58,741 bases of DNA from Bacteroidia bacterium (GTDB lineage: Bacteria > Bacteroidota > Bacteroidia > SpSt-205): assembly GCA_025057135.1 (NCBI GenBank), contig JANWXY010000027.1, positions 1 to 58,741 of the forward strand, written 5' to 3'. Below the pieces are notes generated by a model. The model had not been told where the DNA came from and made no database searches. It saw only the letters and a program-made list of their open reading frames with translations. The first letter of the stretch is position 1. The number at the start of each line of letters is the position of its first letter. Position numbers and translations under genes: made by a program. This document shows positions 9,848-18,268 of this stretch, piece after piece.

Positions 9848-11134
9848 ATGGAAAAAGCTATCATCCATTTAGGTGAGCAAACATACGAGCTAGATGTAAT
9901 AACAGGGTCAGAAGGGGAGAAAGCTTTGGACATAGGCAAGCTCAGAGACAGAACAGGTTATATCACCTTAGACATCGGATACAAAAATACCGGCTCTACC
10001 ATCAGCCAGATAACCTTCATAGATGGCGAGCAGGGTATCCTACGATACAGAGGATATCCCATAGAGCAGCTGGCAGAGTTTTCCACTTACTTGGAAGTAG
10101 CCTACCTACTGATTTATGGCGAGCTTCCGACCCGGGCTCAATTAGAAGCCTTTGAAGAGCGAATCAAAGAGCGCACGCTTATCCATGAAGATATCAAGAA
10201 GTTCTTTGATGGATTTCCCTCCTCTGCGCATCCCATGGGGATATTGGCTTCCGTCGTGTGTTCGCTTTCTTCTTTTTATCCGGAATCTTTGGACCCTTAT
10301 GCCCCAGATGAGGTCATAGAACGCAATATCATCCGTCTGCTGGCTAAGATTCCCACGCTTATTGCATGGATTTACAAAAAGCGAAAGGGGCACCCTTATA
10401 TCTATCCACGAAATGAACGCAGCTATGTGAATAACTTCCTGTACATGATGTTTGGCATGCCCACTTATGATTATGAGCCTGATCCCCACGTAGTGGATGC
10501 ACTGGACAAGCTCCTTATTCTGCATGCCGACCATGAACAAAACTGCTCTACAAGTACCGTGCGCACAGTGGGTTCCTCTCTGGCAAATATCTATGCCTCG
10601 GTATCGGCGGGCATTTGTGCCTTATGGGGCCCGCTGCACGGCGGCGCTAATCAAGAGGTCATAGAAATGTTGGAGATGATTAAAGCGGACGGCGGGAATA
10701 TCTACAAGTGGATAGATAAAGCCAAAGACAAAAACGACTCTTTTCGTCTGATGGGATTTGGGCACCGAGTATATAAGAACTTTGACCCTCGGGCCAAAAT
10801 CATCAAACAGGCGGCAGATCAAGTCCTAAACGTTTTAGGTATTCATGACCCTGTGCTGGATATTGCAAAGAAGCTGGAAGAGGTAGCGCTCAGCGACCCT
10901 TACTTCATAGAGAGGCGCCTATATCCAAATGTGGATTTCTACTCTGGTATTATTTATCGGGCGATTGGCATACCTGTGGAAATGTTCACGGTGATGTTTG
11001 CATTTGGGCGGTTGGCGGGCTGGTTAGCCCAGTGGTGGGAAATGCGCAGGGCTGGGGAGCCTATCGTGCGTCCTCGCCAGATATACACAGGACCTGTCCT
11101 GCGAGAATACATCCCCATCGCTAAACGCGGCTAA
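9848..11134 (+). CDS. gltA: Citrate synthase
   Basis: Condenses acetyl-CoA and oxaloacetate to citrate, the entry step of the TCA cycle. 428 residues, the hexameric type II length. Visible signatures are ISQITFIDGEQGILRYRGYPIEQLAE, LHADHEQNCSTSTVR (catalytic His region), GPLHGGANQEV, FGHRVYKNFDPRA and NVDFYSGIIYRAIG. The start is taken at ATG 9848, five codons into the open frame, because of the promoter box just upstream and the family N-terminus. Its TAA overlaps the ATG of the permease gene (TAATG), so the two are translationally coupled. Confidence 0.96.
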   Translation: MEKAIIHLGEQTYELDVITGSEGEKALDIGKLRDRTGYITLDIGYKNTGSTISQITFIDGEQGILRYRGYPIEQLAEFSTYLEVAYLLIYGELPTRAQLEAFEERIKERTLIHEDIKKFFDGFPSSAHPMGILASVVCSLSSFYPESLDPYAPDEVIERNIIRLLAKIPTLIAWIYKKRKGHPYIYPRNERSYVNNFLYMMFGMPTYDYEPDPHVVDALDKLLILHADHEQNCSTSTVRTVGSSLANIYASVSAGICALWGPLHGGANQEVIEMLEMIKADGGNIYKWIDKAKDKNDSFRLMGFGHRVYKNFDPRAKIIKQAADQVLNVLGIHDPVLDIAKKLEEVALSDPYFIERRLYPNVDFYSGIIYRAIGIPVEMFTVMFAFGRLAGWLAQWWEMRRAGEPIVRPRQIYTGPVLREYIPIAKRG

Positions 11135-12822
11135 TGTCTGTTCTATTTCGTCGGAAACCGCTATCAGACCCAGATACCCCGAAGCTCAAGCGCATACTTT
11201 CAGTACTTGACCTGACCGCCATAGGCGTAGCCGCCATCATAGGCGCAGGAATTTTCAGTACGATAGGTGAAGCGTCAGCAAAAGCTGGACCTGCGGTTAC
11301 GCTAGTGTTTGTGATTGGAGCTATCGTAGCAGGGCTCTCTGCCCTCTCATATGCTGAGATGGCTTCCAGCGTTCCACTCTCTGGCAGTGCTTACACATAT
11401 ACTTATGTAGTTTTCGGCGAAATAGTCGCTTGGGCGGTAGGCTGGATGCTTGTGTTAGAGTATGCTGTGGGAAACATCGCCGTGGCTATTTCATGGTCGG
11501 GATACTTCCAAGCGCTATTGGGAAGCTGGGGTATACCTCTGCCGCAGTATTTAGTACAAGACCCACTCTCCCTCTGGCGAGAAGCCCAGCAGTTCTCGGC
11601 TACGGGTGATATTACCTTTCGCCCGGCTTACGAAGCATGGCAGGCAGCCCCGCGAATTTTAGGCATACCGATAGTTATGAACCTCCCCGCTCTGCTAATC
11701 ACAGCGGTGATCACCCTCATAGCCTACATCGGCATCAAAGAGAGCCGCACAGCCAACAATCTCATGGTGGCTATAAAAGTAGGCGCTGTGCTACTGGTAC
11801 TCGGAGTTGGGGCATTTTTTGTAGACCCTGAGCGGTGGCAAAACTTCATGCCGAACGGCTTTACACAAACGATGCGTAGTGTGGGGGCGGTTTTCTTTGC
11901 CTATATCGGCTTTGATGCTCTATCTACCACAGCAGAAGAAGCTCAAAACCCTAAACGGGACCTTCCGCTGGCGATGATCCTTTCATTAGCAATCTGCACG
12001 CTTCTGTATATTGGCATAGCCCTGGTACTCACCGGATTAGTACCTTACCAGGAGCTGTCTATTCCAGACCCGCTGGCTTATGTTTTTGGGAAACTTCCCT
12101 TATCACCCACGCTCCGACAAGTTCTGACAGGAGTGATTGCCATTAGTGCTGTGGTGGCTATGGCGAGTGTATTGCTGGTTTTTCAAATCGGGCAGCCTCG
12201 GATATGGTATGCCATGAGTCGGGATGGTCTGCTTCCCCCTGCACTTGGAAAGGTTCATCCGAGGTTCAAAACCCCCCATGTCTCCACGATTCTGACTGGA
12301 TTAGTGGTGGCGGTACCGCTTTTTTTCTCCTCCCTTCATGCCGTAGTGGATATGACCAGCATGGGGACTCTCATGGCTTTCGCCGTAGTAAGTGCAGGTG
12401 TAGCCTATCTTCACCATGCTCCACCGCCCGGATACGCTCCTCGCTTCCGCGTGCCTAAAATTCCTGGTCGCTGGCCTTTTCTCGTCATGCTCTCTATGAG
12501 CCTTATTTGGAGCTATCATGTCAATCCTGAAAGCTTAGCAGCCTTAATAGACCCTACACGAGGAGGGGAGATATGGCGCTACAGAATACTCCTTTTGCTA
12601 CTGATACCATTCGGATACTTCACCGTACGGTATAATCTCTCTCTGCTACCAATGCTCGGGATGTTTAGCGCCTTGTATCTGATTGTAGAGTTAGGTACTG
12701 AAAACTGGCTGCGACTGGGAGTGTGGCTTTTGGTTGGATTAGTTCTATATTTTGCTTATGGCTATTGGCACTCTTCCTTGCGATGGGGAAATAAGCAGAC
12801 TCCCCCCCCCCTCAATACTTAG
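11134..12822 (+). CDS. APC-family (cationic) amino-acid permease
   Basis: 562-residue inner-membrane transporter of the amino acid-polyamine-organocation superfamily, with about 14 hydrophobic segments. The first segment has GVAAIIGAGIFSTIGEASAKAGP, the unwound TM1 substrate motif, followed by YAEMASSVPLSGSAYTY. GFDALSTTAEEAQNP is the conserved region after TM6. The length and C-terminal extra helices resemble the CAT/YfnA group. Substrate cannot be told from sequence. Coupled to gltA through TAATG. Confidence 0.88.
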   Translation: MSVLFRRKPLSDPDTPKLKRILSVLDLTAIGVAAIIGAGIFSTIGEASAKAGPAVTLVFVIGAIVAGLSALSYAEMASSVPLSGSAYTYTYVVFGEIVAWAVGWMLVLEYAVGNIAVAISWSGYFQALLGSWGIPLPQYLVQDPLSLWREAQQFSATGDITFRPAYEAWQAAPRILGIPIVMNLPALLITAVITLIAYIGIKESRTANNLMVAIKVGAVLLVLGVGAFFVDPERWQNFMPNGFTQTMRSVGAVFFAYIGFDALSTTAEEAQNPKRDLPLAMILSLAICTLLYIGIALVLTGLVPYQELSIPDPLAYVFGKLPLSPTLRQVLTGVIAISAVVAMASVLLVFQIGQPRIWYAMSRDGLLPPALGKVHPRFKTPHVSTILTGLVVAVPLFFSSLHAVVDMTSMGTLMAFAVVSAGVAYLHHAPPPGYAPRFRVPKIPGRWPFLVMLSMSLIWSYHVNPESLAALIDPTRGGEIWRYRILLLLLIPFGYFTVRYNLSLLPMLGMFSALYLIVELGTENWLRLGVWLLVGLVLYFAYGYWHSSLRWGNKQTPPPLNT

Positions 12823-12831
12823 TAAGAATTC

Positions 12832-12839
12832 TACCTTTG
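12832..12839 (+). promoter_or_regulatory. -7 box TACCTTTG of mazG
   Basis: Exact TACCTTTG ending 4 bases before a GTG start, directly after the stop of the permease gene. It supports GTG 12844 as the mazG start. Confidence 0.6.
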
Positions 12840-12843
12840 TCTC

Positions 12844-13602
12844 GTGGCAAATCTGGAGCGCTTGCGGGAGGTGGTTGCAGAGCTGCGGGAAAAGTGCCCA
12901 TGGGACCGAGCCCAAACCTTTGAAAGTCTCATGCCTCTGACCTGGGAGGAGACAGCGGAGCTCATAGAAGCTCTTCAAAATGGCATACCCGAAGCCATTA
13001 CTGAAGAGCTCGGGGATGTTCTCCTTCATGTACTTTTTTATGCCCAGCTGGCAGAGGAAAAAGGCTGGACCACTATTGAGGAGGTCATAGAGCGCCTTAC
13101 CCAAAAGCTTATCGCTCGCCATCCTCATGTGTATGGGACGGCACAGGTTCAAGATGCCAGAGCAGTAATAGCCCGTTGGGAAGCCATCAAGCGTGCTCAG
13201 AGGGGCTCCTCCCCTCTGGCAGGCATACCAGAAAGACTACCGCCTCTCTTACAGTCATACCGCTTGCAGGAAAAAGCAGCAGCTCTGGGATTTGACTGGG
13301 CTAATCCCCAAGCATTATACCCCAAGCTGGAAGAAGAATTGTCAGAACTGCAAAATGCTTTACAAACCCAGGATTACGAGTCTGCTGCCAAGGAGCTAGG
13401 CGACGTCCTTTTTGTACTTGTGAATCTCGCTCGGCATCTCCGTATAGACCCCGAACGCGCCCTCTCCGCCACTAATCAAAAATTCAAGGCGCGATTTGCT
13501 TGGATGGAACGCCAAGCCCAACAGGACCATAAAGACCTCTCCGCATGCTCATCAGAAGAGTTAGAATCATACTGGCAAGCATCCAAGGCCTACTATCCCT
13601 AA
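12844..13602 (+). CDS. mazG: Nucleoside triphosphate pyrophosphohydrolase MazG
   Basis: House-cleaning NTP pyrophosphatase of 252 residues with two MazG repeats. Repeat 1 has CPWDRAQTFESL, EETAELIEAL and EELGDVLLHVLFYAQ, with the EExxE...EExxD metal site. RHPHVYG follows, and repeat 2 has KAAALGFDW, ELEEELSELQNAL and AKELGDVLFVLVNLARH. The start codon is GTG. The start of the next gene lies inside its 3' end (58-base overlap). Confidence 0.95.
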   Translation: MANLERLREVVAELREKCPWDRAQTFESLMPLTWEETAELIEALQNGIPEAITEELGDVLLHVLFYAQLAEEKGWTTIEEVIERLTQKLIARHPHVYGTAQVQDARAVIARWEAIKRAQRGSSPLAGIPERLPPLLQSYRLQEKAAALGFDWANPQALYPKLEEELSELQNALQTQDYESAAKELGDVLFVLVNLARHLRIDPERALSATNQKFKARFAWMERQAQQDHKDLSACSSEELESYWQASKAYYP

Positions 13603-14585
13603 AAGCTCAACGATGGGATACAAGCCTCACCCTACCAGGGTGTGAGAGCTTAGTGCGAGAAGGCTCTTATGTGTGGGCATTTTCGTATGACAGGCGGATT
13701 GCGACCGAAGACACAAACGTAGAGGGACATCTGTACCGCTTTTCAGGTGTAGATAGCTTTCCATTTCTGCGAGAAGTCACCCCGATGGGGAAAAAATGGC
13801 ACCCTTTTGGACTGGCGTATTTAGGGGGTTACTTGTGGTTCTCTCATGCCCCTAAGGGTCCGCCCACCGAAGTCTGGCGCTTTCATTGGACGGGAGAAAA
13901 GCTGGAAGCGCCGAAAGTCTGGCGTCATAGAGACTTTGTGTCTATTCAAGCGGTATGTCCCATAGATACCACCCGCTTTTATGTCGCTAATGACCGAAAA
14001 AATGCCGCACGCTGGCATTTAGTAGCGGGATTTTTTATTAGACGGGTGCGCAGTAGCCTCATACTCTGTGAAAGCGATACCTGCCGCAAGGTGGCAGACC
14101 GAATTCCTTACGCAGCCGATGTAGCCTACCTCCCCCAAATACAGTGGCTTTTTGTCAGCACAGCTTTTCGCAGAGCCTTGTGGGTGTATCAAGAAAATGG
14201 CATGCCCATTTCTCTACGCTACGTGCGGCGCATTCGACTCCCAGGCTACCCCGATAATATCTCCGTAGTAGGCGATAGCACACTTTGGGTAGTGTGCCAT
14301 AAAAAGCTCACAGCGTGGGCACGAAGTTTAGCTTTCGGCGGGACACGCAGTCGCTGGCTGATAGCAGAGGTCCGCATACTTCCAGAAGGACAATACCGAG
14401 TACGCACCTTATATAGAGCTCCCAAGGGATATGCCACGGCCAGCATAGCTATCCCCATGGGCGATTACATATATGTCGGTAGTGTATTTGAACCGACTCT
14501 TCTACGCCTCAAGGTATCGGAAACCATCCCCCCCGATGCCTACCTACCCAGTACAATCTCTGCTTTCGGATCCACAACGCCCTAA
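13545..14585 (+). CDS. Exported beta-propeller protein, distantly arylesterase/SMP-30-like
   Basis: 346 residues. Residues 1-22 look like a signal peptide (basic LIRRVR, hydrophobic stretch, ending SLKA). The rest is strand-rich with recurring 'hhhh...FYVAND', 'LFVSTAFRRALWVY', 'LWVVCHKK' and 'IYVGSVFEP' edges, as in six-bladed propellers of the paraoxonase/SMP-30 type. No catalytic assignment is possible. It overlaps mazG by 58 bases, so it is presumably co-transcribed. Its 3' end overlaps the convergent propeller gene by 77 bases. Confidence 0.6.
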   Translation: MLIRRVRIILASIQGLLSLKAQRWDTSLTLPGCESLVREGSYVWAFSYDRRIATEDTNVEGHLYRFSGVDSFPFLREVTPMGKKWHPFGLAYLGGYLWFSHAPKGPPTEVWRFHWTGEKLEAPKVWRHRDFVSIQAVCPIDTTRFYVANDRKNAARWHLVAGFFIRRVRSSLILCESDTCRKVADRIPYAADVAYLPQIQWLFVSTAFRRALWVYQENGMPISLRYVRRIRLPGYPDNISVVGDSTLWVVCHKKLTAWARSLAFGGTRSRWLIAEVRILPEGQYRVRTLYRAPKGYATASIAIPMGDYIYVGSVFEPTLLRLKVSETIPPDAYLPSTISAFGSTTP

Positions 14586-15372
14586 TAGGCTCAGAGGTCA
14601 AAAACTGCTTTTCTCCTCCATTCCGCCAGATGATTTGATTCCCACGCCAGAAGGCCTTTCCCGCTCGGGAAGCGATGGCACCATGTACCTCAGCGGGAAT
14701 GTGCTCTTCACCGATAAAGTTACCCCAAGTGTCATACTCTACAATGCGACGCTGTGCCGTATCTACGACATAGACTCTGTCAGATTCAGCATAGAGGGCT
14801 ACCACCCCTGCGAGGGAGCCTGGTCCATACACCTTTCCCCCAAAACGCAATAGGACTCGTCCAAACGCATCCACTTTGACTATCTCTTGACTCTCTCTCA
14901 AAAGAAGATAAAGCTCTCCACCACTACCCCCAGCGAGAAGTACTGGGTAGCCCTCAGACACCTCAGGGGGAAGCTGGGCATATGTAAGCCTCTGGAGGGG
15001 CTGCAAGTTTGTACCGAGGAGAAAGACCTTCTGACCATCAGCGTCTAAAACATACAGCTGCTGATTACCGAGGGGAGCGAGGGCAGTGATACCAAGAAAC
15101 CCCTCCTCCCCTGGCACGCCCCCAATCCGAGTAAGCGAATCGTATTTCGGTGCCCAAACTTTATACAACGCTCTCTCCTCCCCACTCCACCCGTATAGAT
15201 TATACACCTCATCTACGGCGAAAAGTGACCACTGAGCGGGTAAATCAAACTCCACCCCTTGTGCGTACAAGTAAATGCACCATACCCCCCACAATCCTCT
15301 TCTCAAAGTGCTCCCATCAATCAAAAAAACAAGTGGCAGAAGTTGGCATATACCATCGCTCAGAAATCCCAT
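14509..15372 (-). CDS. Exported NHL/propeller-like protein of unknown function
   Basis: Up to 287 residues. After a likely signal segment (RRGLWGVWCIYLYAQG), the protein repeats short blades such as YVLDADGQKVFLLG, IVKVDAFGRVLLRFGG and YVVDTAQRRIVEYDTWGNFIGE. These resemble NHL blades (V.D...RI..FD..G.F...). The start is uncertain: ATG 15372, or an in-frame TTG near 15306 just before the RRG of the signal. Probably the last gene of the minus-strand run from 16878. Its tail overlaps the tail of the convergent propeller gene. Confidence 0.6.
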   Translation of the reverse strand: MGFLSDGICQLLPLVFLIDGSTLRRGLWGVWCIYLYAQGVEFDLPAQWSLFAVDEVYNLYGWSGEERALYKVWAPKYDSLTRIGGVPGEEGFLGITALAPLGNQQLYVLDADGQKVFLLGTNLQPLQRLTYAQLPPEVSEGYPVLLAGGSGGELYLLLRESQEIVKVDAFGRVLLRFGGKVYGPGSLAGVVALYAESDRVYVVDTAQRRIVEYDTWGNFIGEEHIPAEVHGAIASRAGKAFWRGNQIIWRNGGEKQFLTSEPIRALWIRKQRLYWVGRHRGGWFPIP

Positions 15373-15434
15373 CAGTCAGAAAGGGTTCTTTGGCGATTGA
15401 CCGATAGAGGTCTTGCAGGCTTTTTCGCTTGTAC

Positions 15435-16109
15435 CTACACCGGAGGGACGACCTGAGCACCGACTATCCATGGTAGCGTCTGTATGTAGGAGAGACTTTC
15501 ACTTCGCAGCGGCTCATCCAGCTCATACACTTGGAGGGCGAGATCATCTTTAGCTCGGCGGCTTACAGTGAGTGTGGCGATATTCACATTGTCATAAGCC
15601 AGAATAGCTGAGAGAAAAGCCACAGCGCCTCGGACATCACGCGCCCTTACCACGAGGGTGTAAAGCTGCCCCGTGAAATTCGTATGCAGACCATCTATCC
15701 CAGAAATCAATATAAGCCCGCCCCCACGTGAGATGCCCTCTACTTCTACACGCCGCTCCCCGCGCTGGGCACGGATGAATAAGGTATTGGGATGACTTTT
15801 GGCAGAACTGATGACAGGATCAAAAGTGTAAGCAAGCCCTGCCTCGTCAGCCAAAGCCAGAGCATCCCGAATACGCTCATCATCTACCGCAAACCCCATG
15901 AGACCCGCTAAGGCCGCCCTATCGCTCCCATGCCCTTTATATGTCATAGCAAAGGAGTTGTAAAAGGTAATGTCTGCCCGCTCGGGAGCCCCCCCGAGGA
16001 GGAAGTGCGCTACCCGAGCGATCCGCACCACCCCTGCAGTATGCGAACTGCTTGGTCCTATCATAATCGGACCTAACATGTCAAATATGCCGCTCGGCTC
16101 CTGGCTCAT
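15435..16109 (-). CDS. sdaAB: L-serine ammonia-lyase, iron-sulfur-dependent, beta subunit
   Basis: Converts L-serine to pyruvate and ammonia together with an alpha subunit. 224 residues with MLGPIMIGPSSSHTAGVVRIARVA, the signature of the beta domain, then FYNSFAMTYKGHGSDRA. The C-terminal part is an ACT-like regulatory domain (TLVVRARDVRGAVAFLSAILAYDNVNIATLTVSR). The alpha subunit with the 4Fe-4S cysteines is not in this window, so it must be encoded elsewhere or be missing. Start and upstream stop overlap as TGATG. Confidence 0.9.
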   Translation of the reverse strand: MSQEPSGIFDMLGPIMIGPSSSHTAGVVRIARVAHFLLGGAPERADITFYNSFAMTYKGHGSDRAALAGLMGFAVDDERIRDALALADEAGLAYTFDPVISSAKSHPNTLFIRAQRGERRVEVEGISRGGGLILISGIDGLHTNFTGQLYTLVVRARDVRGAVAFLSAILAYDNVNIATLTVSRRAKDDLALQVYELDEPLRSESLSYIQTLPWIVGAQVVPPV

Positions 16110-16675
16110 CAGAATCGGGAACGATTGGAGGGCGCTGAAATGAAAAACAAAGATAGCTGCCCCACGATGCCTTCTATCCGATCTCGAGCAGGACCTGGTA
16201 CGCCTTCCAGTTGAGGGGTCTGAGGACGCCGACGCAAATACAGTAGGGCAATTTCACCGTGTGGACTCATCTGCCATGAAAATCCCACCCCCCAGCCAAT
16301 ACCATTTACAGACAACGAAGATGAAGCGCCGGGAATAGTTTTTCCATTGGCATCACGACACTGAGCGTTCATACGAAACACCAGTCCCTCCCCAAAAGGC
16401 GAAAATGCCCTTCGTAGAGGACGCACTCTCACGCCGATCCCGACAGAGTTCCAGCGAGTCTGAGAAAACAAGCCCCGCTGACGCTCCTGACTGATAAATC
16501 GTCCCAGTTCCACACACAAGGTGGGCTGTAAGCGCTTTTTCGCTGAAAAGCGTACCCCCATTACACCCATCCCGTAAAAGCGATGCCAAATTTCATTCGG
16601 CGCCACGAGGTCATTTTGGCTGGTATGCCCTCCCCAGCCGCCGAATAAAGCGATTTGGAGCCACACCCAACTCAC
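16109..16675 (-). CDS. Putative small outer-membrane beta-barrel protein
   Basis: 188 residues with a short signal-like N-terminus (MSWVWLQIALFGGWGG). Alternating hydrophobic strands rich in Gly, Arg and Phe follow (FYGMGVMGVRFSAKK, SVGIGVRVRPLRR, GWGVGFSWQMS, EIALLYLRRRPQTP), as in small outer-membrane barrels. I do not recognise the family. Starts with GTG overlapping the TGA of the 68-residue gene (GTGA) and ends overlapping sdaAB. Confidence 0.6.
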   Translation of the reverse strand: MSWVWLQIALFGGWGGHTSQNDLVAPNEIWHRFYGMGVMGVRFSAKKRLQPTLCVELGRFISQERQRGLFSQTRWNSVGIGVRVRPLRRAFSPFGEGLVFRMNAQCRDANGKTIPGASSSLSVNGIGWGVGFSWQMSPHGEIALLYLRRRPQTPQLEGVPGPARDRIEGIVGQLSLFFISAPSNRSRF

Positions 16676-16878
16676 TCTCCCAAATGTAGAATTTTCCCCG
16701 CACGAGCAAGGGTAGTACGAAACTTACGCAGATGCTTTTGCCGCTGAGTCAGGTCAGAAAGTCGCGTGATGTCCCGCTCCCGGGCTGCCTCGGCTACCTC
16801 CATTTGGAGCGCCTCTTCGTAAGCATTCAAAGCCTCCAAAAGCGAGAGCCAAGCCACCTGGACTTTTTCCCATGACAT
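16672..16878 (-). CDS. 68-residue helical protein, unknown
   Basis: Small, charged, probably helical protein. Residues about 10-60 have heptad-like spacing and many Glu/Arg/Lys (ALNAYEEALQMEVAEAARERD, LTQRQKHLRKFRTTLARAGK), suggesting a coiled coil. No family recognised. It leads a run with the barrel protein and sdaAB through 4-base overlaps and is divergent from mraZ. A TACCTTTC box lies 4 bases before the ATG, which supports it as a real gene. Confidence 0.6.
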   Translation of the reverse strand: MSWEKVQVAWLSLLEALNAYEEALQMEVAEAARERDITRLSDLTQRQKHLRKFRTTLARAGKILHLGE

Positions 16879-16882
16879 ATAC

Positions 16883-16890
16883 GAAAGGTA
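16883..16890 (-). promoter_or_regulatory. -7-like box TACCTTTC before the 68-residue gene
   Basis: On the minus strand TACCTTTC lies 4 bases before the ATG at 16878, one base from TACCTTTG. Probable promoter for the minus-strand run down to 14509, divergent from the mraZ promoter 40 bases away. Confidence 0.4.
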
Positions 16891-16930
16891 GAGACTTGTG
16901 GGGAAAAGTGGCAGAAAGTGTAGATGCGTG

Positions 16931-16938
16931 TACCTTTG
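16931..16938 (+). promoter_or_regulatory. -7 box TACCTTTG of mraZ and the division cluster
   Basis: Exact TACCTTTG, 5 bases before a TTG codon that would give the canonical MraZ N-terminus MFLFGEY. MraZ represses its own operon in other bacteria by binding direct repeats of a GTG core near the promoter. GTG triplets recur here (16900-16930), but I cannot call an operator. Confidence 0.6.
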
Positions 16939-16943
16939 TGTCG

Positions 16944-17393
16944 TTGTTTCTCTTCGGAGAATATACGGCTCGGCTGGATGCGAAACGGCGCTTTGGTATG
17001 CCGAGCGTGCTGCTTACCCTTCTACCTGAGGGGGCACGCAGTGATTTTGTGCTCCAGCGAGCTCCTGATTCTTGTCTGTGGCTCTATCCTCTACCCGTTT
17101 GGCGCCGTGAGTTAGAAACGCTTTACGAAAAAATCAACCTCTTCACTCCGGAGGGGCGGAACTTCCTTCGCCTATATCAAGCTGGTGCCCAACCAGTTAG
17201 CTTAGATAGCGAGGGGAGGCTCTTATTACCGAAGCCTTTCTGCGATTATGCTGGTTTGCAGGCAGAAATCATACTCCTCGGCATGCGAGACCGCATTGAA
17301 ATCTGGTCCGAATCGCGCTACACCGCGTGGAAGGCTGCCCATGAGTCTCATTTCTCGGAATGGACCCAAAAGTTCCTCGGAGAAGCCCCATGA
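16944..17393 (+). CDS. mraZ: Transcriptional regulator MraZ
   Basis: First gene of the division and cell-wall cluster. MraZ is an AbrB-like ring-forming DNA-binding protein that controls the dcw operon. The N-terminal half has FGEYTARLDAKRRFGMPS and the second copy of the motif is VSLDSEGRLLLPKPFCDYAGL. The open frame reaches back to 16872, but the family N-terminus MFLxGEY starts at the TTG at 16944, 5 bases after a TACCTTTG box. That gives 149 residues, normal for MraZ. Its stop overlaps rsmH as ATGA. Confidence 0.92.
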   Translation: MFLFGEYTARLDAKRRFGMPSVLLTLLPEGARSDFVLQRAPDSCLWLYPLPVWRRELETLYEKINLFTPEGRNFLRLYQAGAQPVSLDSEGRLLLPKPFCDYAGLQAEIILLGMRDRIEIWSESRYTAWKAAHESHFSEWTQKFLGEAP

Positions 17394-18268
17394 AGGTATC
17401 CTACCACTACCCTGTCCTTCTCTGGGACTCTGTGGAAGGGCTCCTCACTAATCCTGAAGGCATATATGTAGATGCGACTTTCGGAGGAGGAGGGCATGCT
17501 GAGGCCATCTTAGCCCACCTGAGCCCGTATGGCTCTTTATATGCCATAGACAAGGACCCCGAAGCCCCATTTCATCGCATACAGGATCAGCGATGTCGTA
17601 CCATCCGAGGGGATTTCCGAGATATAGAGGCTTTACTGGCCCGGCAAGGCGTTACCGCGGTGCATGGCATATTGGCAGATTTAGGCATTTCCTCGCACCA
17701 GGTGGATACGGGTGACCGAGGTTTCAGCTACCGCAAAGAGGCTCTTTTAGACCTTCGGATGGATCCGACCACTGGCGAGCCAGCGTATCGCTGGCTGCAG
17801 CGGCAGACCCCTACTCGGTTAGCCGCTATCCTTCGGACGTATGGAGACTTACCTAAGAGCCGTCGCTTGGCTGAAGTTATCCTACAGCGATGGCATACAG
17901 GCTTCACGACAAAAGCACTCGCTGAATGCGCTTATCTCGTTTATGGCCGAGCTGCAGATAGGTATCTCTCCCCGCTCTTTCAAGCTATACGCATAGCCAT
18001 CAACGATGAACTTGGCGCCTTGGATGCTCTCTTGAATGCAGCGGACAACCTCATAATGCCCGGTGGCAGACTTGTAGTCTTGACCTACCACAGCGGTGAA
18101 GCCCGTCTCCTCAAAGCTCACTTGCGTCGCCCCCACCAGATACATCCTATCACTGGGCAGCAGGCTTTTCTCTGGCGGCTTCTGCGAAAGGTGAGCCCTT
18201 CGCCCGCAGAAGTGCAAAGCAACCCTCGTAGTCGCTCCGCCACATTATGGATAGCGGAAAAGCTATGA
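17390..18268 (+). CDS. rsmH: 16S rRNA m4C1402 methyltransferase RsmH
   Basis: S-adenosylmethionine-dependent N4-methylation of C1402 in 16S rRNA (formerly MraW). 292 residues. Visible are YHYPVLL..SVEGL, the SAM-binding YVDATFGGGGHAEAIL, YAIDKDPEA, GILADLGISSHQVD.....FSYR and LVVLTYHSGEARL. The ATG at 17390 overlaps the mraZ stop, and the distal end overlaps ftsL, both as ATGA. Confidence 0.95.
   Translation: MKVSYHYPVLLWDSVEGLLTNPEGIYVDATFGGGGHAEAILAHLSPYGSLYAIDKDPEAPFHRIQDQRCRTIRGDFRDIEALLARQGVTAVHGILADLGISSHQVDTGDRGFSYRKEALLDLRMDPTTGEPAYRWLQRQTPTRLAAILRTYGDLPKSRRLAEVILQRWHTGFTTKALAECAYLVYGRAADRYLSPLFQAIRIAINDELGALDALLNAADNLIMPGGRLVVLTYHSGEARLLKAHLRRPHQIHPITGQQAFLWRLLRKVSPSPAEVQSNPRSRSATLWIAEKL

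Noticed and set aside
14473-14853. Plus-strand 126-codon frame opposite the second propeller gene
   Set aside because: It overlaps the end of one propeller gene and lies fully antisense to the other, with no signature of its own.
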